A program made the position numbers and the translations under genes. A stretch of DNA of 59,356 nucleotides, taken from positions 1 through 59,356 of the forward strand of contig VXQO01000031.1 of NCBI GenBank assembly GCA_009838975.1, given 5' to 3'. The stretch comes from Gemmatimonadota bacterium (GTDB lineage: Bacteria; Gemmatimonadota; Gemmatimonadetes; Longimicrobiales; Gaopeijiaceae). Positions within the stretch are counted from its first letter, which is position 1. Each line of letters opens with the position of its first letter. Positions 52,840 to 59,356 of the stretch are shown piece by piece. A model generated the notes under the pieces. The model ran no database searches. It was given only the letters and a program-made list of their open reading frames with translations, and was not told where the DNA came from.

Positions 52840-52871
52840 CGCCGGCTTCCTCGGGAGGTCGGCGCTTTTTT
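52840..52871 (+). terminator. his attenuator (intrinsic terminator)
   Basis: CGCCGGCTTCC (52840-52850) pairs with GGAGGTCGGCG (52854-52864), 11 pairs including two G-T, around a 3-base loop, followed by C and six T (52866-52871). It lies 35 bases after the leader peptide stop and 50 bases before hisG. The leader segment GAGAGGCGGC near 52787 could pair with the left arm as an antiterminator. Confidence 0.85.
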
Positions 52872-52920
52872 GTGCGCCGGTCGGTTTCCGGGGGCCGGCA
52901 CATCAGGAGACGAAACCGGG

Positions 52921-53838
52921 ATGAACGGTACAGTGTTGAACAATCGGCGCGCGGAAGCGCGGATGGAGCCGTCCGCTGGCCGCGCCATTCGCATCGGGCT
53001 GCCGAAGGGGCACATGCAGGGCGGAGTGTTCGCACTGCTCGCCGACGCGGGGATCGATGTCCGCGTGGGGTCGCGCAACTACCGGCCCGTGCTCTCGTGG
53101 CCCGGATTCGAGGCCAAGCTGCTCAAGCCGCAGAACGTGGTCAAGATGCTGCACGCCGGGTCGAGGGATGTCGGGTTCGCCGGGGCGGACTGGGTCGCCG
53201 AGCTGGGCGCCGACCTGGTCGAGCTGCTGGATACCGGACTCGATCCGGTGCGGGTGGTGGCGGCCGCGCCCGAGGCGCTGCTCGACGGCGGGTCGCTCCC
53301 CGCCGGACGCCGCCTGGTCGTGGCGACCGAGTACGTGAGGGTGGTGGAGCGATGGTCGCGGGATCGGCCGTTCGAGACGGTCGTGGTGCGGTCGTACGGG
53401 GCGACCGAGGTGTTCCCGCCCGAGGACGCCGACCTCATCGTGGACAACACCGCGACGGGAGCGACGCTACACGGAAACGGCCTCGTCGTCACGGACACGC
53501 TCATGCTCTCCTCGACCCGGTTGTACGCCAACCCTGCCGCCCTTGAAGACCCGGGCGGACGGGCCCGGATCGACGATCTCGTTCTCCTCCTCCAATCGGT
53601 GCTCGAAGCGCGGCGGCGGGTGATGCTGGAGTTGAACGTCTCGCAGGAGGATTTCGAGCGGGTTGTTTCCATTCTGCCCTGCATGCGCGAGCCCACGGTG
53701 TCACGGCTGCACGGCGAGAGCGGGTACGCGGTGCGCGCGGCGGTGCCCAGGACGGCGCTGCCGGCGCTGCTGCTCGAGGTGAAGGCGCGGGGCGGAACGG
53801 ACCTGGTCGTGTCGGAACCGCAGCAGATCGTGCCATGA
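52921..53838 (+). CDS. hisG: ATP phosphoribosyltransferase, long form
   Basis: This 305-residue enzyme joins ATP and PRPP, the first step of histidine synthesis. Substrate-binding parts include RIGLPKGHMQ, the periplasmic-binding-like fold with DVGFAGADWVAELG, and the PRPP loop ADLIVDNTATGATLHGNGL. About 80 residues follow the catalytic part (LELNVSQEDFERVVSILPCMREPTVSRLHG, ALPALLLEVKARGGTDLVVSEPQQIVP), the ACT-like regulatory domain of the long form, so feedback inhibition by histidine is expected. AGGAGA lies before the ATG at 52921. Its stop overlaps the next start (ATGA). Confidence 0.95.
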   Translation: MNGTVLNNRRAEARMEPSAGRAIRIGLPKGHMQGGVFALLADAGIDVRVGSRNYRPVLSWPGFEAKLLKPQNVVKMLHAGSRDVGFAGADWVAELGADLVELLDTGLDPVRVVAAAPEALLDGGSLPAGRRLVVATEYVRVVERWSRDRPFETVVVRSYGATEVFPPEDADLIVDNTATGATLHGNGLVVTDTLMLSSTRLYANPAALEDPGGRARIDDLVLLLQSVLEARRRVMLELNVSQEDFERVVSILPCMREPTVSRLHGESGYAVRAAVPRTALPALLLEVKARGGTDLVVSEPQQIVP

Positions 53839-55520
53839 GCGGGGCCATGAAGGGGCCCATGCGGGACGTCATCGACCTGAGCATGAACGAGGGCGAGCCG
53901 CCGCCCCGGGAGTGTTTCGACGTGCTGGAGCGCGTCGGGCCCGGGATTCTGCGCAAATACGCGGATCCGCAGCCGCTGGAGGAGGCCTACGCGGCGTACC
54001 TGGGCACCGACCCCGCGAACGTGCTGGCCACGACGGGCGGGGACGACGCCATCGATCGCGTGTTCCGCGCGTTTCTGGCGCCGGATCAGGAGATGGTCTT
54101 CCCGACGCCCACCTTCGAGATGATTCCGGCGTGCGCGCGCATGGCGCGGGGGACACTGGTACCGGTCGAATACGAGTGGGGAACGCTGCCGCACGACGAC
54201 ATTCTCGCGGCGGTGAACGAGCGGACGGGCGTGGTGGCGGTGCTCACGCCGGACAATCCGACGGGGCGGGCGTTCACGACCCGTGAGTTGCTCCGGCTCG
54301 CGGACGCGCTGCCGCCCGAGGTGGTTCTGCTCGTCGACTCGGCGTATGCGGAGTTTGCCGAAGAGGACCACACGGCGGCGCTGCTCGAGGTGCCGCGAGC
54401 GGTCATGATCCGCACGATGTCGAAATCGTGGGGGCTGGCGGGGATGCGGGTCGGCTTCGCGGTCGGGGCGAAGGAGCGGATCGACGTGCTGCGCGGCTTC
54501 GGGGGTCCTTATGCGCTGACCGGCCCCTCGGTCGCGATCGCGCTGGACCGGCTGCGGAACGGCGTCGACGAGATGCGCAGGTTCGTGGAGTACGTGCGGT
54601 CGCGGCGGGAGCGGCTGGCCGAGGTGATCCTGGGGATCGGCGGGGAGCCGCAACCGTCGCAGACCAACTTCGTGTTCTCGTCGTTTCCTGACGCGCGCTG
54701 GATCCAGCGTGGGATGGCGGCGCAGGGGGTCCTGGTGAGGTGCTTCCCGCACCTGCCGGAGTACGTGCGGATGACGGTGCCGCGGGATGACGGCGAGTTC
54801 CGCCGCGCGGAACGGGCGCTCGGGTGCCTGGCGGGCGGGGGGCCGGAGGCGCTGCTCTTCGACATGGACGGGGTGCTGGCCGACGTGCGGCGGTCGTACC
54901 GGGAGGCGATCGTGCGGACGTGCGCCTCGTTCGGTGTGGAGGCCGGGCACGAGCTGATCAGCGCGGTCAAAGCGGCCGGGAGCGCCAACGACGACTGGGC
55001 GGTGACGCATCGGGTGCTCGCGGGCGCGGGGGTCGAGGCCTCGCTGGCCGAGGTGACGGCGCGGTTCGAGGAGGTCTACCAGGGTACGGAGGACGCGCCG
55101 GGACTGCGGCGGCATGAGACGCTGATTCCGTCGCGTGAGCTGCTCGAGGAGCTGGCGCGGTCGTTCAGGCTCGGGATCGTGACCGGGAGGCCGCGGGCCG
55201 ACGCCGAGCGGTTCCTGCGGGAGCACGGAGTGCGGGGGTGCTTCAGTGCGGTGGTCTGCCGCGAGGACGGGCCGCTCAAGCCCGATCCGGCGCCGGTGCG
55301 GATCGCCCTGGAGCAGCTGGAGGCGCGGACCGCGTGGATGCTGGGCGACACCCCCGACGATGTGCGGGCGGCGGTGGGGGCGGGAGTGGTCCCGGTCGGC
55401 GTGGTGCCGCCGGGGCAGACCGAGGACGAGGCGGCGGGCGCATGGGCCGCGCTCGAAGGTGCGGGCGCCGCGCGCGTCGTGGAGGCCGACGCCGAACTTG
55501 GAGGATTGTTCGATGGGTGA
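53835..55520 (+). CDS. hisC: fusion of histidinol-phosphate aminotransferase (HisC) and HAD phosphatase
   Basis: This is a 561-residue fusion. Residues 1 to about 333 are HisC: NEGEPPPRE, YADPQPLEEAYAAYLG, TPDNPTGRAF, VDSAYAEF and the PLP lysine in TMSKSWGLAGMRVGF (near 197). From about 336 a HAD phosphatase follows: LLFDMDGVLADV (nucleophile Asp), IVTGRPRADAERFL (motif II), KPDPAPVRIAL (motif III lysine) and MLGDTPDDVRAAVGAG (motif IV). The HAD part resembles a subgroup seen in his clusters of archaea and cyanobacteria. It is very likely the histidinol-phosphate phosphatase, giving consecutive steps in one chain. No separate phosphatase gene is seen in the operon. Confidence 0.88.
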   Translation: MSGAMKGPMRDVIDLSMNEGEPPPRECFDVLERVGPGILRKYADPQPLEEAYAAYLGTDPANVLATTGGDDAIDRVFRAFLAPDQEMVFPTPTFEMIPACARMARGTLVPVEYEWGTLPHDDILAAVNERTGVVAVLTPDNPTGRAFTTRELLRLADALPPEVVLLVDSAYAEFAEEDHTAALLEVPRAVMIRTMSKSWGLAGMRVGFAVGAKERIDVLRGFGGPYALTGPSVAIALDRLRNGVDEMRRFVEYVRSRRERLAEVILGIGGEPQPSQTNFVFSSFPDARWIQRGMAAQGVLVRCFPHLPEYVRMTVPRDDGEFRRAERALGCLAGGGPEALLFDMDGVLADVRRSYREAIVRTCASFGVEAGHELISAVKAAGSANDDWAVTHRVLAGAGVEASLAEVTARFEEVYQGTEDAPGLRRHETLIPSRELLEELARSFRLGIVTGRPRADAERFLREHGVRGCFSAVVCREDGPLKPDPAPVRIALEQLEARTAWMLGDTPDDVRAAVGAGVVPVGVVPPGQTEDEAAGAWAALEGAGAARVVEADAELGGLFDG

Positions 55521-56112
55521 CGAGGCGAGAACCGCGGGCGTGAGCCGCGAGACGGGGGAGACCCGGGTCGAGGTCCGGCTGGACCTGGACGGCGTTGGAG
55601 CGGTCGAGGTGAGTACCGGGATCGGCTTCTTCGACCACATGCTGCACGCCCTGGCCTTCCACGCGGGGTGGAGCCTGGAGCTCAAGTGCGAAGGCGATCT
55701 GGAGGTCGACGACCACCACACGGTCGAAGACACCGGACTGGCGCTGGGGCAGACGGTCGCGCGCGCGCTGGGTGAGCGGCGGGCGGGCATCGTGCGCTTC
55801 GGGCATGCGTATGCCCCGCTTGACGAGGCGCTGGCGCGCGCGGTCGTGGATGTATCCGGGCGCCCGTTCTTCGCCGGCGATCTCGACCTGCGGCGGGAGC
55901 GGGTGGGTGCGCTGTCGTGCGAGATGGTTCCGCACTTCTTCCACTCGTTCGCACAGACCGCCGGCCTGACGCTGCATGTGAACGTGATCCACGGAGCCAA
56001 CGACCACCACCGCATCGAGGCGTCCTTCAAGGCGCTGGCGCTGGCGCTGCGGGACGCGCTGGCGCTGCGGGAAGGCGGGAAGGGCGTACCGTCCACGAAG
56101 GGCGTGCTTTGA
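55513..56112 (+). CDS. hisB: imidazoleglycerol-phosphate dehydratase
   Basis: This is a 199-residue monofunctional IGPD, which turns imidazole glycerol phosphate into imidazole acetol phosphate. The Mn-binding repeats are GFFDHMLHALAFHAG and DDHHTVEDTGLALGQ in the first half, and FFHSFAQTAGLTLHV and GANDHHRIEASFKALA in the second half. No phosphatase domain is fused to it, which fits the phosphatase being fused to HisC just upstream. It overlaps the hisC fusion by 8 bases and hisH by 4. Confidence 0.96.
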   Translation: MGDEARTAGVSRETGETRVEVRLDLDGVGAVEVSTGIGFFDHMLHALAFHAGWSLELKCEGDLEVDDHHTVEDTGLALGQTVARALGERRAGIVRFGHAYAPLDEALARAVVDVSGRPFFAGDLDLRRERVGALSCEMVPHFFHSFAQTAGLTLHVNVIHGANDHHRIEASFKALALALRDALALREGGKGVPSTKGVL

Positions 56113-56723
56113 GCGGGCGCGCCCGCGCGGTAACCGTAGTGCGCACCAGCACGGCCAACCTGGCCTCGGTGCTGACGGGATTCGAGCGCCTGGGCTGCAC
56201 GGTTCGCACCACGGCCGACCCCGGCGAGGTCGCGGCGGCCGACCGCCTGGTGCTTCCCGGAGTCGGTGCCTTCGCGGCGGCCCGGCGCGCCATCGCGTCG
56301 CACGGCCTGGAGGACGCGCTGCGCGAGCGCATCCAGCGCGGCCACCCCACCTTGGGCATCTGTCTCGGAATGCAGCTGATGGCTCACGGCAGCGAGGAGG
56401 CGCCCGGCGTCGCCGGCCTCGGAGTGCTCGACGGCGTCGTGGGCAGCTACGAGAGCGGAGAGGAGGGGTGGCGCGTCCCCCAGATGGGCTGGAACCTGGT
56501 GACCCCGGCCGAGGGGTGCGAAATCGTGCCTCGGGGCTACGCCTACTTCGCCAACTCCTACCGCCTCACGGCCGCCCCCGGCGACTGGCTGCCGGTCTGG
56601 TGCGAGTACGCCGGCCGTTTCCTGGCGGCGGTCGAGCGCGGTCCGGTGGTCGGCTGCCAGTTCCACCCGGAGCTCTCGGGCGACTACGGCAAGGCGCTGC
56701 TGACGCGCTGGCTGGAGGCCTGA
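56109..56723 (+). CDS. hisH: imidazole glycerol phosphate synthase, glutamine amidotransferase subunit
   Basis: This is a 204-residue class I glutaminase that feeds ammonia to HisF. The nucleophile Cys is in LGICLGMQLMAHGSEE (near residue 83), and the catalytic His and Glu in VVGCQFHPELSG. PGVGAFAAAR near 50 is the oxyanion-side loop. The start is TTG at 56109, overlapping the hisB stop (TTGA); the sequence reads straight into the family N-terminus (VTVVRTSTANLASVLTGFERLG). The hisF gene begins 4 bases downstream. Confidence 0.94.
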   Translation: MSGRARAVTVVRTSTANLASVLTGFERLGCTVRTTADPGEVAAADRLVLPGVGAFAAARRAIASHGLEDALRERIQRGHPTLGICLGMQLMAHGSEEAPGVAGLGVLDGVVGSYESGEEGWRVPQMGWNLVTPAEGCEIVPRGYAYFANSYRLTAAPGDWLPVWCEYAGRFLAAVERGPVVGCQFHPELSGDYGKALLTRWLEA

Positions 56724-56727
56724 GCGG

Positions 56728-57549
56728 ATGCTTCCCGTGCGCATCATCCCCTGCCTCGACGTACGCGACGGACGGGTCGTGAAGGGTGTGAAGTTCCGGG
56801 GATTGACGGATCAGGGCGACCCGGCGGCACTGGCGCGCGCCTACGAGGAACAGGGGGCCGACGAGGTTGTCGTGCTGGATGTGACGGCCACCCCGGAACG
56901 GCGCGGCACGCGCCTCGACACGGTGGCTGCCGTGCGGGCCCGCCTGTCGGTGCCGCTCACCGTCGGGGGCGGGATCGGCGGGATCGAGGATGCGGCGGCG
57001 CTCCTGGAGGCCGGCGCGGACAAGGTCGCCGTGAACACGGCGGCGCTGCGGCGTCCCGCGCTGCTGACCGACCTGGCCGCGAGGTTCGGGTCGCAGTGCG
57101 TGGTGGCTTCGATCGACGCGCTGGGAAGCGGCGGTGGTGGACGGGGCGGCGACAGCGGCTACGAGGTCGTGGTGCGCTCGGGCACCGAACGGGTCGCGCG
57201 CGACGCGGTGGCGTGGGCGCGGGAAGCGGTGGAGCGCGGGGCGGGCGAGATCCTGCTGACCAGCATCGACCGGGACGGCACGCGCAGCGGGTACGAGCTG
57301 GTGCTGCTGCGCGCGGTGCGTTCCGTCGTGCACGTGCCGATCGTCGCGTCGGGAGGCGCCGACTCTCCCGAACACATGGCCGACGCCGTTCGCGCCGGGG
57401 CCGACGCGGTGCTGGCCGCGTCGATCTTCCATCAGGGCAACTGGACCGTGGAAGGGGTGAAGGCGGCGCTGACGGGGCTGGGAGTGTCGGTGCGGCCGGG
57501 GTACTCGGGCGTCGGGGAGACGGCCCGCACCGTAGAGGGGGCGGCATGA
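56728..57549 (+). CDS. hisF: imidazole glycerol phosphate synthase, cyclase subunit
   Basis: This is a 273-residue (beta-alpha)8 barrel that makes imidazole glycerol phosphate and AICAR with HisH. Catalytic aspartates are in IIPCLDVRDGRVVKG (near residue 11) and LLTSIDRDGTRSGY (near 180). The phosphate sites are VTATPERRG/TVGGGIGG and IVASGGADS/LAASIFH. A glycine-rich insertion (GSGGGGRGG) lies in the loop after SIDA. Its stop overlaps the next start (ATGA). Confidence 0.96.
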   Translation: MLPVRIIPCLDVRDGRVVKGVKFRGLTDQGDPAALARAYEEQGADEVVVLDVTATPERRGTRLDTVAAVRARLSVPLTVGGGIGGIEDAAALLEAGADKVAVNTAALRRPALLTDLAARFGSQCVVASIDALGSGGGGRGGDSGYEVVVRSGTERVARDAVAWAREAVERGAGEILLTSIDRDGTRSGYELVLLRAVRSVVHVPIVASGGADSPEHMADAVRAGADAVLAASIFHQGNWTVEGVKAALTGLGVSVRPGYSGVGETARTVEGAA

Positions 57550-58817
57550 TCATCCCGTCGATCGACCTCATGGACGGGCAGGCCGTGCAGCTGGTGCAGG
57601 GCCGCCGCAAGGTGCTCGAGGCGGGCGATCCGCGTCCTCTCGCCGCGCGCTTCGGCCGCGTGGGCGAGGTGGCGGTGGTGGACCTGGACGCGGCGCTGGG
57701 GCGCGGCGACAACACCGCCGTGATCGAGGAGCTGTGCCGGGTGGTGCCGTGCCGGGTGGGCGGCGGCATACGCGACCGGGACGGGGCGCTCGAATGGCTG
57801 GACCGCGGCGCCGCGAAGGTCGTTCTCGGCACCGCGGCCGTCCCGGAGGTGCTGGAAGGGCTGCCGCGCGACCGGGTCGTGGCCGCGCTGGACGCCTGGG
57901 AGGGCGAAGTCGTCGTCAAGGGGTGGACCGAGCGCACGGGACGCACCGTGTACGACGGCATGCGCGAACTGCGCGGCCTCGCGGGCGGCTTCCTCGTCAC
58001 TTTCGTCGAGGGAGAAGGCAGGGAGAGCGGCTTCCCGCGCGAGCAGATCGCGCCGCTCGTGGAAGCCGCCGGCACGTCGCGCCTGACCGTCGCCGGGGGG
58101 ATCACCACCGCCGACGAGATTGCGTGGCTGGACCGCTGCGGCGCCGACGCCCAGGTGGGGATGGCGCTCTACCGCGGCAACCTCGACCTGGCCGAGGCGT
58201 TCACGGCGCCGCTCCGTAGCGAACGGCCCGACGGGCTCTGGCCCACCGTCGTCACCGACGACCGCGGCGGCGCGCTCGGCCTGGTCTGGTCGAGCCCGGA
58301 GAGCGTGCGTACGGCGATCGACGAAGGCATCGGCGCGTACCACTCCCGCTCGCGGGGGCTCTGGCGCAAGGGCGCGACATCGGGCGCCACCCAGGCGCTG
58401 GTGCGCATCGAGCCCGACTGCGACCGCGACGCGCTCCGCTTCACGGTCGCGCAGGCGGGCGACGGGTTCTGCCACACCGGCGACTGGACCTGCTTCGGCC
58501 CGGCCCGCGGGCTGCGCAAGCTGGAACGGACGGTGAAGTCGCGCAGGGCCGAGGCGGTGCCCGGGTCGCTGACGAGCCGGCTGCTCGAGGACGGCGCCTT
58601 CCTGGGGGGCAAGCTCGTCGAGGAGGCCGGTGAACTGGGGCGGGCCTCGGGGGTACAGCGGGTCGTCGAGGAAGCGGCCGACGTGATGTACTTCCTGAGC
58701 GTCGCGTTGGAGCGTGCGGGGGCCAGCCTGGTCGAGGTGGAAAGGGAGCTCGACCGCAGGAGCCTCAGGGCGAAGCGAAGGGTGGCGTCGGCGCCGAAGG
58801 GAGCGGCTGGTGAGTGA
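57546..58817 (+). CDS. fusion of HisA, HisI and HisE
   Basis: This is a 423-residue three-enzyme chain. Residues 1 to about 225 are a HisA barrel (ProFAR isomerase): IIPSIDLMDGQAVQLVQG, VDLDAALG, VGGGIRDRDGALEW and TVAGGITTADEIAWL. The usual TDxxxDG motif is replaced by LVTFVEGEGRESG, so it belongs to a divergent HisA branch. About 230-320 is HisI (cyclohydrolase): VWSSPESVRTAIDEG, YHSRSRGLWRKGATSG, PDCDRDALRF, CHTGDWTCF. From about 335 is HisE (pyrophosphohydrolase): GKLVEEAGELGRA, VVEEAADVMYFLSVALERAG. Three steps (in order HisE, HisI, HisA) of one pathway are thus linked in a single polypeptide. Confidence 0.9.
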   Translation: MIIPSIDLMDGQAVQLVQGRRKVLEAGDPRPLAARFGRVGEVAVVDLDAALGRGDNTAVIEELCRVVPCRVGGGIRDRDGALEWLDRGAAKVVLGTAAVPEVLEGLPRDRVVAALDAWEGEVVVKGWTERTGRTVYDGMRELRGLAGGFLVTFVEGEGRESGFPREQIAPLVEAAGTSRLTVAGGITTADEIAWLDRCGADAQVGMALYRGNLDLAEAFTAPLRSERPDGLWPTVVTDDRGGALGLVWSSPESVRTAIDEGIGAYHSRSRGLWRKGATSGATQALVRIEPDCDRDALRFTVAQAGDGFCHTGDWTCFGPARGLRKLERTVKSRRAEAVPGSLTSRLLEDGAFLGGKLVEEAGELGRASGVQRVVEEAADVMYFLSVALERAGASLVEVERELDRRSLRAKRRVASAPKGAAGE

Positions 58818-59356
58818 GGGGCGCAGGGGAGCAGGTACGACGGATTGTGGCGCGGGGCCGTCGCGCGTGCGGTTGAGACGGGTCGCGGCGGCCGATGTGG
58901 GCCGCGCACGCCAGCCAGCCGTGCCGCCCGACATCATCCCGGCCGTGCTCGAGATCATCGACGCCGTGAAGAGGGGTGGGGAGGCGGTACTGCGCGAATA
59001 CGCGGAGCGGTACGACGGTCTCGAAGCCGGCGGGGCGCTGGTGCGGACACGCGCCGAGATGGAGGCGGCACTCGCATCGCTTCCCGCGGCCGACCGCGAG
59101 GTGCTGGAGCGCGCCGCGGGCCGGATCGAGCACTTTGCCCAGGCCCAGTTGGAGTCGGGCGAGCCGGTGGCCGTGGCGGTGGAGGGGGGCATGGCCGGCG
59201 ACCGGGTGGTGCCCGTCGGCGTGGCCGGGTGCTACGCGCCGGGAGGGCGGTTCCCGCTGCCTTCGTCCGTGCTGATGACGGCCGTGACCGCCAGGGTGGC
59301 CGGGGTGCGTGAGGTGTGGCTGGCCTCGCCGAGACCGTCCCGCGAGGTCATGGCGG
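58810..59356 (+). CDS. hisD: histidinol dehydrogenase, N-terminal part (cut by window end)
   Basis: This gene starts at GTG 58810, overlapping the previous gene by 8 bases, and runs off the window after about 182 codons. The visible part reads as HisD: IIDAVKRGGEAVLREYAERYDG, AAGRIEHFAQAQ and VVPVGVAGCYAPGGRFPLPSSVLMTAVTARVAG, the conserved nucleotide-fold segment. HisD oxidises histidinol to histidine in two steps. The first 40 residues include a nonconserved stretch, and a later GTG is possible as start. The zinc-binding and catalytic His residues lie beyond the window. Confidence 0.88.
   Translation, partial: MSEGRRGAGTTDCGAGPSRVRLRRVAAADVGRARQPAVPPDIIPAVLEIIDAVKRGGEAVLREYAERYDGLEAGGALVRTRAEMEAALASLPAADREVLERAAGRIEHFAQAQLESGEPVAVAVEGGMAGDRVVPVGVAGCYAPGGRFPLPSSVLMTAVTARVAGVREVWLASPRPSREVMA

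Noticed and set aside
53079-56747. Minus-strand open frame of 1222 codons opposite the his genes
   Set aside because: GC-rich DNA commonly leaves such antisense frames open; its composition is repetitive (Arg, Pro, His) and the plus-strand his genes are unmistakable.

Overview
The window is a GC-rich stretch of a bacterial chromosome, densely packed with genes that often overlap by ATGA/GTGA/TTGA junctions. Its style suggests a free-living bacterium of the Gemmatimonadota or a relative: six-bladed beta-propeller lipoproteins next to ECF sigma factors, amidohydrolases with signal peptides, a fused his operon, and a SUF system with Rieske ferredoxin. This placement is an inference from gene content, not a proof.

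Layout. 1-270: two tRNAs (Phe, cut by the window edge, and initiator Met). 316-7771: squalene/phytoene synthase-like gene, pterin carbinolamine dehydratase, and a minus-strand chain ligA > polX-PHP > Ca/cation antiporter > class III aminotransferase. 7892-14973: exported amidohydrolase, solitary beta-class DNA methyltransferase with two DUF4328 membrane proteins, an ECF sigma/anti-sigma/YbjQ operon, and an exported TPR protein. 14974-20411: the SUF Fe-S assembly operon (sufC, B, D, Rieske ferredoxin, sufS) behind a promoter with a palindrome in its spacer and a Fur-box-like site. 20465-29859: three lipoproteins (AMIN-like, choice-of-anchor-B-like, N-acyl-D-amino-acid deacylase), then enoyl-CoA hydratase, NDP-forming acyl-CoA synthetase, zinc dehydrogenase and thiolase. 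29875-35587: a Phd antitoxin with what looks like a toxin scrap, a membrane protein, and a molybdenum hydroxylase operon resembling 4-hydroxybenzoyl-CoA reductase with a DUF1460 amidase inside it. 35720-40348: bacilliredoxin, DoxX, DUF1707/LiaF-like protein, voltage-gated K+ channel, MsrA, diaminopropionate ammonia-lyase.

40392-40856 is the most striking gene: an OsmC-family thiol peroxidase whose catalytic cysteine codon is TGA, followed by a well-formed two-part hairpin in the right place for a bacterial SECIS. I read it as a selenoprotein.

40864-46934: an ECF sigma/membrane regulator/HEAT-repeat/beta-propeller block. 47064-52119: a 5-kb integrative island (Mrr-type nuclease, PD-(D/E)XK nuclease, tyrosine integrase) bounded by a 12-bp direct repeat. 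It appears to have landed in the centre of an older MITE-like palindromic element with 13-bp terminal inverted repeats. 52277-52501: an orphan DUF3311 protein whose stop codon lies in one of those repeats.

52742-59356: the histidine operon hisG, hisC-HAD, hisB, hisH, hisF, hisA-hisI-hisE, hisD (cut by the window end). It starts with a 20-codon leader peptide with five His codons and an attenuator-type terminator, which means control by transcription attenuation.
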